Assembly (NCBI RefSeq): GCF_900156865.1
Contig: NZ_LT732529.1
Span: 2,027,804 to 2,091,803, forward strand
Direction: 5' to 3'
Length of the DNA: 64,000 bases
Source: Litchfieldia sinesaloumensis
GTDB lineage: Bacteria; Bacillota; Bacilli; Bacillales; Bacillaceae_L
A program made the translations under genes and the position numbers. The notes below the pieces were generated by a model. The model saw only the letters and a program-made list of their open reading frames with translations. It had not been told where the DNA came from and did not search any database. How positions within the stretch are numbered: position 1 is the first letter of the stretch; each line of letters starts with the position of its first letter. Positions 1-7,270 of this stretch are shown here, in pieces.

Positions 1-722
1 TCATTTGTAGAAGTTTGTTCATTATTTTCTGGTGTCTGATTAGAACCTTCATCTGTTTCTTCTGAAGTTATTGTTTCAGGGTTTTCTACTTTCTCAGTTT
101 CTACTACCTCTTCCTTCGGTGGCTCTTCTTTTGGTGCTTCTTTTTGCTCATTGTTCGATTGACCATTGTTGCTCTTACATTTAACTTTTACTTTTACACT
201 CCAAACATCCTCAACGGATTTATTAGTTTGATACGCATAGAACGTATAAAAACCTTGCTCGGTATCTTTATTGGTAACAAAGCTAAGCTTAGTTTGTTCT
301 CCACTTGCTAAAGCAGGAATTATAGCCTGTTCTTCAGGGATATCTATTTTCTTACCTTGTTTTATCGGATTTCCTCCCTTATCTTTTCCAGGATCATTAT
401 CCTTATCAATATAGTAAACTTCGAATTTACTTGGAGATTCCATATCTTTATCACTAATATTTTTTATCGTAACCTCCGTTTTTGCTGGACAAGCTTTTAG
501 ATTAATATTCCCCTGATCCATAAACGCTAATTCACTCTTATCTGACCATGCAGTTAGTGTTACATTTGTTGATTTGCTTGAAGTGAAGTGGGCAGCAGTA
601 CTCGATGTCGCATATTTGATTGAAAAAATCATTAAATAAATCACAAGGGCTATTTTAAGAACAGTTAAGATTCGTTTTTTTCGTTCCTTTATCCCTCTTA
701 TCAATCTACTATCCTCTTGCAT
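1..722 (-). CDS. tapA: TapA-like amyloid fibre assembly/anchoring protein (3' end off the window)
   Basis: The frame is open from an ATG at 722 to the left edge, giving about 240 residues. The start is preceded by a GGGAGGA ribosome binding site. A basic N-terminus leads into one hydrophobic segment (about residues 20-36), then a beta-rich domain with cysteines near residue 78 and again before the tail, then a long Glu/Lys/Thr/Asn-rich low-complexity C-terminus. This is the layout of B. subtilis TapA (YqxM), which anchors and nucleates TasA fibres in the biofilm matrix. It lies 144 bp downstream of the tasA-like gene on the same strand and is probably co-transcribed; in B. subtilis tapA comes first. 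The signal peptidase gene sipW would be expected further left, but that is outside the window. The family call rests on architecture and position. Confidence 0.75.
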   Translation of the reverse strand, partial: MQEDSRLIRGIKERKKRILTVLKIALVIYLMIFSIKYATSSTAAHFTSSKSTNVTLTAWSDKSELAFMDQGNINLKACPAKTEVTIKNISDKDMESPSKFEVYYIDKDNDPGKDKGGNPIKQGKKIDIPEEQAIIPALASGEQTKLSFVTNKDTEQGFYTFYAYQTNKSVEDVWSVKVKVKCKSNNGQSNNEQKEAPKEEPPKEEVVETEKVENPETITSEETDEGSNQTPENNEQTSTN

Positions 723-819
723 ATTTTAAGTTCCTCCCTTCCCGCATAACACTTTTTATACATATTTATGAAAACAAAGGTTTCCATATGTGTTCATAAA
801 TATCTATAAAGCATGTAAT

Positions 820-848
820 CAAGGAAGGAGATAGAATCCCCTTCCCTT
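820..848 (-). terminator. Hairpin between tasA-like and tapA-like genes
   Basis: GGAAGG (823-828) pairs with CCTTCC (840-845) just after the tasA stop. There is no strong U-tract, so it looks like a partial terminator or 3' stabilising hairpin that could give more tasA than tapA mRNA. That role is inferred. Confidence 0.35.
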
Positions 849-866
849 TCAGTTAATTATTAACTA

Positions 867-1499
867 TTATCTTTCTTCTCCCTCAGTTTGGTGAGCAGTA
901 AATGTCCACTCAAGCTCTAAAGCGTCACCTTGGAATTCATTTTGATCAGCACCGTTGTCTACGAATTCAAATGCAACATACATTTGGTCGCTAGAACCGG
1001 CTGCTAAACCACTATCTTCACCGTTTAAACCTAGTAACCAAGTAATCCAATGTTGTAAGTTTTCAGCTGCATCTGGAGTCATATTCTGAAGATCATATAA
1101 AGTAGTTTCAGAGATTACATCGTTATAGTCTCCGATAACCCATCCAGCACCTGTTTTGTCTGCATTCTCAAGGAATAGTACTTTAATGTGCTTACCGAAG
1201 TCGTCTACGTTATCTCCTTTTGCATCTACAACGTTATAAGCAGTAGCTAGGTCAATTGTGGAAATATCAAGCGATCCATTGTTCTCTAATACGAATTCAC
1301 GAACCATAGTATCCCCAGGCTTCAAATTATCAACATCAATAACAACTGATGGGTTAACAGCTAAATCCAAAGTACCCGCTGCAAATGTATTGTTTGACAC
1401 CTCTGTATCACTGAAGTATGCAAATGTTCCTCCCCCGATTAATGATAAACCTAGTGCTGCTGATGCTACCCCTAAACCTAGTTTCTTTTTCAAACTCAT
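867..1499 (-). CDS. tasA: TasA/CalY (camelysin)-family amyloid matrix protein
   Basis: The 210-residue protein begins with a basic n-region and a hydrophobic stretch ending GGGTFAYFSDTE, the SipW-type signal typical of TasA and camelysin precursors. The mature protein should start near residue 27. The next segment (AAGTLDLAVNPSV, then DNLKPGDTM) is the conserved start of the family's jelly-roll fold. TasA forms the major protein fibres of the Bacillus biofilm matrix. The start has an AGGAGG site 9 bases upstream. It is the first gene of a leftward unit with the tapA-like gene and is divergent from sinR. SinR-type half sites lie upstream, so SinR repression is likely. It could equally be called calY; in-window data cannot separate these paralogues. 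Confidence 0.88.
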   Translation of the reverse strand: MSLKKKLGLGVASAALGLSLIGGGTFAYFSDTEVSNNTFAAGTLDLAVNPSVVIDVDNLKPGDTMVREFVLENNGSLDISTIDLATAYNVVDAKGDNVDDFGKHIKVLFLENADKTGAGWVIGDYNDVISETTLYDLQNMTPDAAENLQHWITWLLGLNGEDSGLAAGSSDQMYVAFEFVDNGADQNEFQGDALELEWTFTAHQTEGEER

Positions 1500-1534
1500 T
1501 TTTGTTTCCTCCTCTTTTTTCCTTATAAATATTT

Positions 1535-1562
1535 TTTATATTGAATCCTTATGTATTGATAA
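1535..1562 (-). promoter_or_regulatory. Candidate sigma-A promoter for tasA
   Basis: Read on the minus strand, TTATCA (1557-1562) and TATAAA (1535-1540) are separated by 16 bases and lie about 35 bases upstream of the tasA start codon. The -35 match is 4 of 6 and the -10 match 5 of 6. Confidence 0.45.
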
Positions 1563-1592
1563 GGAGATCAACCGAGATATGTACTTTGTAAC

Positions 1593-1757
1593 GTTCGTTT
1601 TCGTTCTCTGTAACGAACTTACAATGTGAGTATAATCCATAAGTCTTATATTTGAAAAACCTCAAAAACAGCCATTTTTTCTCAATAAAGAACGTTTATC
1701 GTTCTTTTTCTCGAATTAACTCTTGTTTTCTTACTATTTTGTAATTTTATTAAGAAC
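1593..1757. promoter_or_regulatory. Cluster of SinR-type half sites between tasA and sinR
   Basis: The B. subtilis SinR consensus is GTTCTYT. Exact matches are GTTCTCT at 1603-1609 and an inverted pair at 1687-1693 (AAAGAAC) and 1701-1707 (GTTCTTT) with a 7-base gap. Near matches are GTTCGTT at 1593-1599, AACGAAC at 1612-1618 and TAAGAAC at 1751-1757. The intergenic region is shared by the divergent tasA and sinR genes, so repression of tasA, autoregulation of sinR, or both are possible. Confidence 0.6.
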
Positions 1758-1768
1758 AGATTGTTTCT

Positions 1769-1774
1769 TATAAT
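1769..1774 (+). promoter_or_regulatory. Candidate -10 box for sinR
   Basis: A perfect TATAAT lies 41 bases upstream of the sinR ATG. No good -35 is visible at 17 bp, and a SinR-like half site (TAAGAAC, 1751-1757) sits in the spacer, which would fit autorepression. Confidence 0.4.
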
Positions 1775-1815
1775 GAACATATAGTGAATTTGAATTCGAA
1801 CAAAGGAGAAGGAAG

Positions 1816-2193
1816 ATGATTAGTTCTAGAATTAAGAAATTACGAAAGCAGAAAGGACTTACAATTACTGAGCTTGCTAAAAGAGCCGGAGTTTCAAAGT
1901 CATATTTAAGCTATATTGAAAGAGACGTGCAAAAGAATCCTTCTCTTCAATTCTTAAATAAGATAGCAAAGCCACTAGATACAAATATTGAATACTTATT
2001 AGGAGCTGATAACCCCAACCAAACTTCGTATGGCGAGCTTGATGAGGAATGGACAAAGCTTTTAAAGAAAGCAATCAATGATGGCATGAGTAAAGAAGAC
2101 TTTCGCCAAATTCAAGACTTTATTAAATTTAGAAATTGGGAAAATGATTACATAAATCATAAAGGGGGGAATACTAATGATAAAGTGACATAG
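1816..2193 (+). CDS. sinR: SinR-like biofilm master regulator
   Basis: The 125-residue protein has an XRE-type helix-turn-helix (about residues 6-60) containing ELAKRAGVSKSYLSYIER, very close to SinR, and a C-terminal two-helix dimerisation region (about 77-112; LDEEWTKLLKKAINDG then KEDFRQIQDFIKF) of the SinR/SinI type. B. subtilis SinR is 111 residues and represses the matrix operons. An AAAGGAG site precedes the ATG. It is transcribed away from tasA, with matching operator half sites between them. No sinI antagonist gene is visible in the window, so how its activity is released here is unknown. Confidence 0.9.
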   Translation: MISSRIKKLRKQKGLTITELAKRAGVSKSYLSYIERDVQKNPSLQFLNKIAKPLDTNIEYLLGADNPNQTSYGELDEEWTKLLKKAINDGMSKEDFRQIQDFIKFRNWENDYINHKGGNTNDKVT

Positions 2194-2293
2194 CAGTGAA
2201 ATATCTTATTTCGTGATGTAGACATTATTAAATAGTAAGGGTATCACTCTAAAAATACTTCAGGTTATAAAAAAAAGGAGAGACTAAATTTCT

Positions 2294-2899
2294 ATGAAAA
2301 AAAGAATTTTAATAGCTTGTTTAATAGGAGTCATCTGTTTGGGCTCCTCTCAATTATTACCAGTGTTCGCAAGTGGGGACGCTGGTAGCAGTAGCAGTCA
2401 GGAAAGAACAGTTTCTGTGCCCCCAAAAGATACGAAAGTAAAAGACTCTGAGCATAAAAATAATATAGCCGAAGATACAACTAAATCAGAAGCCACTAAT
2501 AATCTTCGTAGACCTCAAAGAAGCAGTAAAGAGCATGAGGACGCCCTAAATAATCTAGCAAAGGATTTAGATATATCCACTGAAGGAAAAGATTCTTCAA
2601 AAATAGAAACTGAAATTCGTTCCACTTTGCTTCAACAGAAGGCTAAAGAAGCCGGAATTGAAGTTGAAGGGAAATCAGAAGAAGAAATTATAACAGAACT
2701 CAAAGAGGAGTATGCTGAAAAACCAGAAGTAATTAATCCTTCGAGCAATAAGTATGAGGAACTTCGTATGAAACCCGAATCTAGACGTAATGACATCGTA
2801 AATAAAGCAAAACAATATGGTATTGAGACTGAAGGTAAAGAGTTCGATGAAATTGTTGAAGAATTAAAAAGCTCAATTCTAAAAAATAAAGGTGAATAA
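2294..2899 (+). CDS. Secreted protein with three charged helical repeats
   Basis: A 201-residue protein with a clear Sec signal peptide (MKKR, hydrophobic core, VFA-S cleavage near residue 27), then a Ser/Lys/Glu-rich linker. It ends in three imperfect repeats of about 30-40 residues built on the pattern K-x-x-G-I-x-x-E-G-K-x-x-x-E-I-x-x-E-L. Clear examples are KEAGIEVEGKSEEEI and KQYGIETEGKEFDEI. The repeats look like short helical pairs. It follows sinR by 100 bp on the same strand and ends at a bidirectional terminator, so a biofilm or cell-surface role is possible but only by context. Function not recognised. Confidence 0.7.
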   Translation: MKKRILIACLIGVICLGSSQLLPVFASGDAGSSSSQERTVSVPPKDTKVKDSEHKNNIAEDTTKSEATNNLRRPQRSSKEHEDALNNLAKDLDISTEGKDSSKIETEIRSTLLQQKAKEAGIEVEGKSEEEIITELKEEYAEKPEVINPSSNKYEELRMKPESRRNDIVNKAKQYGIETEGKEFDEIVEELKSSILKNKGE

Positions 2900-2902
2900 G
2901 CA

Positions 2903-2938
2903 AAAAACCTTGAAAGAATAAATCCTTTCAAGGTTTTT
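2903..2938. terminator. Bidirectional terminator
   Basis: A 14-bp stem (2903-2916 with 2925-2938), an 8-base loop, and A/T tracts on both sides, between convergent genes. Confidence 0.9.
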
Positions 2939-2944
2939 ACTTGT

Positions 2945-3553
2945 TTAGTCCCTCTTCTCAACCGCCGACAACACTAGCCCTCTTTCATTCTCCTCAGCCT
3001 TATACGTAATATTGTTTAGCGTTGCTTTTCCATTGATTTTTTTATCTTTATCACGAAGGAGTCCCAGTTTATATGTAGTGACTCCGATGTCTTGTTCTTT
3101 AACTGCTTCTTCTGTGTTTGTTACGGCAACAAGTAAGAAGAAGGCTGCAATGGTGTCCTCATATTTGTCTAGGGTTGTGTTCAGGTTATCAGATTCTATG
3201 TCCTTTTTGACGATTGATAACCGAACGACCTCGTTGGTCGCTTCATTTACGATACCTTCGAGAATCATGCCATCGTTGATATCGTGTTTAAATTCACCGT
3301 TTCTCACATTTATCTGATTAATTTTATCAGAGTCCTTCATTTCTGCCTGTGCTTCATTCCAATTCTTCACAAGGTCGTCTGTTGTAAATCCTAGTGAACC
3401 GAGAGTGATGATTTCTTCTTCTGCTTCTTGGATTTTCGTTGATTTAGGGTCCTCTTTTTTCGCTTTTTCTTTTGCTTTGTCGTCACCTTTACAGCTGACA
3501 AGCAAGGCTGTACTTAAAAGTATAATCGCAATAAAAAATAATCTCTTCCTCAT
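2945..3553 (-). CDS. Putative lipoprotein, function unknown
   Basis: The ATG at 3553 (MRKRLF) is chosen because it follows an AGGAGG site by 7 bases; the frame extends 7 codons upstream without one. The N-terminus is a lipoprotein signal with lipobox LVSC near residue 20, then a Lys/Glu/Asp-rich linker and a mixed alpha/beta domain to about residue 202. No family is recognised. Just after the linker it has a segment ITLGSLGFTTDD resembling IISSLGFDT in the next lipoprotein (3831-4460), so the two may be distant paralogues. Confidence 0.75.
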   Translation of the reverse strand: MRKRLFFIAIILLSTALLVSCKGDDKAKEKAKKEDPKSTKIQEAEEEIITLGSLGFTTDDLVKNWNEAQAEMKDSDKINQINVRNGEFKHDINDGMILEGIVNEATNEVVRLSIVKKDIESDNLNTTLDKYEDTIAAFFLLVAVTNTEEAVKEQDIGVTTYKLGLLRDKDKKINGKATLNNITYKAEENERGLVLSAVEKRD

Positions 3554-3630
3554 GACTTTTCCTCCTACACACAAAATTTCTCATAATGATAATATGTGCG
3601 CATAAAGAACAAATCATACAGCAAAAAACA

Positions 3631-3753
3631 AATGCGTAAGCGCCTTGATCAGTCCCGACAAGCATAAGACGATACGGCCAGAAGGTTGCTCTTTGACCTT
3701 CTTGACGGATTGGCTTATGACCTCGAGGGGCTAGGCGCTGGAGCTAGACGTAG
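3631..3753 (+). repeat. Structured dispersed repeat, copy A (short form)
   Basis: About 123 bp starting AATGCGTAAGCGCC and ending CTAGGCGCTGGAGCTAGACGTAG. It has outer arms AGCGCC/GGCGCT, a middle helix CATAAG/CTTATG and an inner hairpin AGAAGGT/ACCTTCT. It lacks the first hairpin pair of the long form. It lies between two leftward lipoprotein genes and matches the copies at 5368, 7048, 36572, 53250, 61921 and 63529. Confidence 0.85.
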
Positions 3754-3805
3754 ATAAATTAATTTAAATTCCAACAACAAGGTTGGATTAATTTCTGGTA
3801 AATAT

Positions 3806-3832
3806 CAAAAAACGACCCAAAACGGATCGTTT
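3806..3832 (-). terminator. Terminator of the 3831-4460 gene
   Basis: On the minus strand AAACGATCC pairs with GGGTCGTTT (one mismatch) and is followed by a T-run; it overlaps the gene's stop codon. Confidence 0.75.
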
Positions 3833-4460
3833 ACTCAGGATATTCGTCACTTTTACTTATCATGACCTTCACAACAAACGCTTCATCACTCTCTTTTATT
3901 GCGCTCTGGATAATCTCTTCATCAAGTCCAATTGGGACACCACTTCCATCATATCTTGCAAGTAAAGCTAGCGTAAATGGTTTCTCTGCCTCAAGGTTTA
4001 TTTTTTCATCCACCCATGTTGAACCCATTCCTAGTCTTTCTTTATCCTTTACTTCCAGTGGTAAAGATTCCATTGTTGATATTGCGGTACCATCCGAAAC
4101 CGAATACGTCCAACGTGTGTATGTAGTGTTCTCTTCTAGATTGAAATCGAGCTTAGAAGCAGCAATTGTCATTTTTTCTTTTGTAGAAGTTGCTCCCTTA
4201 ATAAAATCATCTTGTTTTTCACCATTCTTATAATGTTCAATCCAGTAGTGGATCATTTTTATGTCTTCGTCTTTTATGTCCAGTTCATACATAAGCAATG
4301 TATCGAAACCGAGTGAACTAATAATTTGTGTATTTCTTTCGTTTTGCTGAATTGGTTTTAGAACACCAGCTGTTTGTTTATCTGTTGTACTTACAGAACT
4401 GCACCCGATCAAACTTAACAGTACAACAACTACGATCCACTTTTTAATCATTCCTTTCAT
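3831..4460 (-). CDS. Putative lipoprotein, function unknown
   Basis: The ATG at 4460 follows a GGGGGGAG site; an in-frame GTG two codons upstream at 4466 is the alternative. The signal ends in lipobox LIGC around residue 20, followed by a Ser/Thr-rich linker and a soluble domain of about 180 residues. No family recognised. It resembles the neighbouring lipoprotein at 2945-3553 in size, lipobox position and an S-L-G-F motif after the linker. It ends at its own terminator. Confidence 0.72.
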   Translation of the reverse strand: MKGMIKKWIVVVVLLSLIGCSSVSTTDKQTAGVLKPIQQNERNTQIISSLGFDTLLMYELDIKDEDIKMIHYWIEHYKNGEKQDDFIKGATSTKEKMTIAASKLDFNLEENTTYTRWTYSVSDGTAISTMESLPLEVKDKERLGMGSTWVDEKINLEAEKPFTLALLARYDGSGVPIGLDEEIIQSAIKESDEAFVVKVMISKSDEYPE

Positions 4461-4562
4461 CAGCACTCCCCCCCTTTTTCACCATAATACCATGGTTTAC
4501 CAAAAATACAGTATAAATTTTCTAACTAAGGGAATTTCTAAGGTAAAAGTGAGGTGTTGTAT

Positions 4563-4910
4563 ATGTTACGAAACATATTGATTGGATGTTGTTGCTTTGG
4601 TTTGTTTTTAATCCCAACGATTGGTCTTATAAATGAGTCACCTATTGTAACTGCAGAACAAAAGAAACCTGTGCCTGAATACGCAAAATGGGGAAAATTG
4701 GCGATGGAAAAGACCAAAAATAAATATCCATCCGCTCAAATTATTGATTATTTACATGTAGGGAGAACTAAGAAAAATGGAATGTATATTGAACGCTTCA
4801 AGCTTTGGTTGAAGCAGGATAATAGGGAGTTTGGAGTTTTTGTGAATATCACCTTTGAAGCAGACACAGAAAGAGTAAAAAATATAACCATTGTGGAAAC
4901 GGATCGGTAA
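4563..4910 (+). CDS. yqzG: DUF3889 (YqzG-like) exported protein
   Basis: 115 residues with a signal peptide or N-terminal anchor (about residues 1-27), then a compact domain containing KWGKLAMEKTKNKYP and ending REFGVFVNITFEADTERV. This matches the B. subtilis YqzG/DUF3889 pattern (alpha-helix then beta-strands, with a conserved EFGVFV). Function is unknown. The ATG at 4563 is preferred over a GTG at 4554 because GAGGTG lies 6 bases upstream. In B. subtilis yqzG also lies between the tasA and comG operons. Confidence 0.75.
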   Translation: MLRNILIGCCCFGLFLIPTIGLINESPIVTAEQKKPVPEYAKWGKLAMEKTKNKYPSAQIIDYLHVGRTKKNGMYIERFKLWLKQDNREFGVFVNITFEADTERVKNITIVETDR

Positions 4911-4967
4911 TCGTTTTACATAGAAATATTACTTTTTGTAAAAAATACCGAAAAGGAGGTGTATATC

Positions 4968-5324
4968 ATGAGAAATCTACTTATGAAGATTATTCTATTG
5001 CCTTTAATTGTTGCCCTTTGTTCAGCTGTCTTTGACAATGTTGATTTAGTTGCATGGTATCAGCCAATCGGTATCGGTGTACTACTAGCCATTATCGGTC
5101 ACTTAATGGAAAAAGCGATACTAAGACGAAATACAACCGTAATGACTGATATTGCAGATTTTATAACTGCAGCACTTGTAGTATATTTTCTTTCCTTGTT
5201 TTACGATGGTGCAAGAGTAACGTTTGGAGGCGCAATCTTAACTGCGCTAGTCATTACACTAGTTGAAATTGCAATGCATCGCTGGTTAGTACGGTCAGGT
5301 AGAACTGAAAAATCTACAGCATGA
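4968..5324 (+). CDS. DUF2512 (YndM-like) integral membrane protein
   Basis: 118 residues forming four predicted transmembrane helices, with short polar ends and basic residues after helices 2 and 4. The length and composition fit the DUF2512/YndM family of Bacillaceae, whose function is unknown. AAGGAGGTG lies just upstream of the chosen ATG. It is followed by a strong terminator and a convergent moaA. Confidence 0.7.
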   Translation: MRNLLMKIILLPLIVALCSAVFDNVDLVAWYQPIGIGVLLAIIGHLMEKAILRRNTTVMTDIADFITAALVVYFLSLFYDGARVTFGGAILTALVITLVEIAMHRWLVRSGRTEKSTA

Positions 5325-5332
5325 TTTTATAC

Positions 5333-5358
5333 AAAAGAGGTGCAGCAGCACCTCTTTT
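5333..5358. terminator. Terminator after the DUF2512 gene
   Basis: An 11-bp perfect stem AAAAGAGGTGC/GCACCTCTTTT with a 4-base loop and a T-run. Confidence 0.9.
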
Positions 5359-5367
5359 TGTTTTCTA

Positions 5368-5487
5368 TGTCTAGCTCCAAGCGCCATCGGCTCGAGGTCA
5401 CAAGCCAATCACTTCTGAAGGCAAAGTACGCCTTCTATCAGTGCTTTTCTTGTGCTTGTCGCCGATAAGCTGGCGCCTTGCGCTTTT
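5368..5487 (-). repeat. Structured dispersed repeat, copy B (reverse orientation)
   Basis: About 120 bp in reverse orientation. In element orientation it has outer arms GGCGCC and ATCGGC matched by GCCGAT and GGCGC, a CACAAG/CTTGTG helix and an inner GAAGGC/GCCTTC hairpin. The inner arm differs from other copies but stays complementary. The element ends 4 bases from the moaA stop codon (5492-5494). Confidence 0.85.
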
Positions 5488-5491
5488 CAAA

Positions 5492-6514
5492 TTACCCACC
5501 AATATAAGACATTTCGATTTTCTTCCGTTTCTTCGCTGTTTCTTCTGTTCGTTCATCCGAATAACGATCTCTTCTTGCCTGCCATAAAGATGAAAGTGAT
5601 TCATCAATCTCGCTTTCAGATGCACCTGAACGAATTAAGTTTCGTAAATCATGACCTTCTGTCGCGAATAGGCACGTATAAAGCTTTCCATCTGCTGAGA
5701 TTCTCGCTCTTGTACAGCTTGAACAGAAGGATTCCGTAACAGACGAAATAAAGCCGATTTCCACATCGGTTCCTATGTAGCGATATCGTTTTGCCACTTC
5801 ACCGAAATAGTCTGGATCAACTGGTTCTAATGGCATTTCATTATGGATTAGATCGTGAATTGCTTTTTTAGAAACAACCTGGTCAAAATTCCACCCATTA
5901 GTCGTACCCACGTCCATAAACTCAATAAAACGTAGAGTAATGCCTTTCTCTTTGAAAAAACGAGCTACAGGTAAGATTTGCGAATCGTTAACAACTTTGC
6001 GAACAACCATATTCATTTTGACATGTAGCCCTGCTTCTTGTGCTGCTTCAATACCCGCTAATACAGGTTTCACGCCCACTCCACGGCCATTCATGTCCTT
6101 AAATATATCATTTTCGATTGCATCAAGACTTACGTTAACGCGCTGAAGTCCCGCTTCCTTCAATTGCTTTGCATACTTTGGTAAAAATACCCCATTCGTT
6201 GTAAGGGCAATGTCTTCAATACCATCTATATGAGTTAAACGCTCCACAAGCTCATGTACATTTTTTCTTACTAAAGGCTCTCCACCAGTTAAGCGAATCT
6301 TTTGCACACCTAGTTTGACAAAACTTCTAGTCAACGTTTCTATTTCAGAATAGGATAAGAGTTCTCCTTGCTTCAAGAATGGATAATCTTCCCCAAAGAT
6401 TTCTTTAGGCATACAATAAGAGCAACGGAAATTGCATTGATCTGTGACAGATATGCGCAAATCACGTAGAGGTCGATTCAACTGATCAACAATTTGTTCT
6501 TTTTTTGTAGTCAT
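5492..6514 (-). CDS. moaA: GTP 3',8-cyclase (molybdenum cofactor biosynthesis protein A)
   Basis: Radical-SAM enzyme that converts GTP to 3',8-cyclo-7,8-dihydro-GTP, the first step of molybdopterin synthesis. The 340-residue protein has the N-terminal CX3CX2C cluster (Cys27, Cys31, Cys34 in [10 protein letters not shown]). It also has TGGEPL, the C-terminal second-cluster cysteines in [14 protein letters not shown] and YTCLF, and the functionally important C-terminal Gly-Gly (YIGG). The ATG at 6514 fits family length and has AGGAGTG upstream; the frame is open 22 codons further. No other molybdopterin gene is nearby, so the rest of the pathway must be elsewhere. Confidence 0.95.
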   Translation of the reverse strand: MTTKKEQIVDQLNRPLRDLRISVTDQCNFRCSYCMPKEIFGEDYPFLKQGELLSYSEIETLTRSFVKLGVQKIRLTGGEPLVRKNVHELVERLTHIDGIEDIALTTNGVFLPKYAKQLKEAGLQRVNVSLDAIENDIFKDMNGRGVGVKPVLAGIEAAQEAGLHVKMNMVVRKVVNDSQILPVARFFKEKGITLRFIEFMDVGTTNGWNFDQVVSKKAIHDLIHNEMPLEPVDPDYFGEVAKRYRYIGTDVEIGFISSVTESFCSSCTRARISADGKLYTCLFATEGHDLRNLIRSGASESEIDESLSSLWQARRDRYSDERTEETAKKRKKIEMSYIGG

Positions 6515-6838
6515 TAAACCTGTCACTCCTACTTTTAAATGGACGTTCACAAAGAAGGGAGAAAAGAAATCCCTTTTCACCAGACCTAATAATCATCCTA
6601 TTTTTTGTACTATTACTCTATCATACTAGTTCACAACTGTGAATAGAAACAATAACCTCCGAAAGTTGACAAGAATAAATAAATTTTCATAAAAGGGACA
6701 AACGCCCACTACTTCTGGCCCCTGGTTACATATCCATGTTAGTGAGGCAAGAATAAGGAGCAATTCTAGCCTACACACGGTTAAAAAGAAAAAATTCCGT
6801 GCCCGTAAAAGGGAAATCAATATACAGGAGGTAATCAG
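6515..6838. other. Intergenic region with a promoter and hairpin leader for the 6839 gene
   Basis: A perfect -35 (TTGACA, 6666-6671) is followed after 16 bases by CATAAA (6688-6693), giving a leader of about 140 bases. A hairpin at 6745-6772 has arms AGGC-x-AGAAT/ATTCT-x-AGCCT and a second at 6776-6801 pairs CACGG with CCGTG. No known riboswitch class is recognised. Nothing else was seen between moaA and the small gene. Confidence 0.5.
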
Positions 6839-7042
6839 ATGGGACCATATAGAAGACCTTATGGCTATGGCAGACCGAGACGTCCATATTGGGGCGGACC
6901 ACTTATAGGAGGATTAGTTGGTGGGCTCGTTGGTAGCACACTTTTAAATCCATATTTCTATGGTGGTGGCTTTGGAGGAGGATATGGCTATCCTTATTAT
7001 CGTCCACCATATTATCCATATGGCGGAGGTTACTGGTACTAA
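6839..7042 (+). CDS. Small Gly/Tyr/Pro-rich protein
   Basis: 67 residues: a Tyr/Pro/Arg-rich start (GPYRRPYGYGRPRRPYWGG), a short Gly/Val/Leu hydrophobic core (about 22-36), then a Gly- and Tyr-rich tail with repeated PYY, GGG and YPYGGG. An AGGAGG site stands 7 bases before the ATG. Such composition is typical of small Bacillus surface or spore-coat-associated proteins, but no named family is recognised. The codon structure and signals are clean; the function is unknown. Confidence 0.7.
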   Translation: MGPYRRPYGYGRPRRPYWGGPLIGGLVGGLVGSTLLNPYFYGGGFGGGYGYPYYRPPYYPYGGGYWY

Positions 7043-7047
7043 TACCA

Positions 7048-7234
7048 AATGCGAAAGCGCCTCTAAGGAGGATCATCGACTAAAGACTGCCACGTCCTGT
7101 GGTAAACGTCGATGTCAGCACATCCCTGTGCAAGTCTGACCAGCACAAGACGAGGTGGCTAGAAGGTTGCTCTTTAACCTTCTTGACAGATTGGCTTGTG
7201 ACCTCGAAGGGCTAGGCGCTAGAGCTGGACGTAA
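7048..7234 (+). repeat. Structured dispersed repeat, copy C (long form)
   Basis: 187 bp beginning AATGCGAAAGCGCC and ending GGGCTAGGCGCTAGAGCTGGAC. Paired arms are AGCGCC/GGCGCT (outer), CATCGAC/GTCGATG enclosing CCAC/GTGG, GCACA/TGTGC, CACAAG/CTTGTG, and AGAAGGTT/AACCTTCT. It starts 6 bases after the stop of the 6839 gene and lies between convergent genes. Confidence 0.88.
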
Positions 7235-7241
7235 AGCAGAA

Positions 7242-7270
7242 GAGAGCCGACAACAATGTTGTCAGCTCTC
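7242..7270 (-). terminator. Terminator of yqzE/aroK
   Basis: GAGAGC-TGACAAC pairs with GTTGTC-GGCTCTC on the minus strand with a 2-base loop; it overlaps the last codons of yqzE. Confidence 0.7.
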
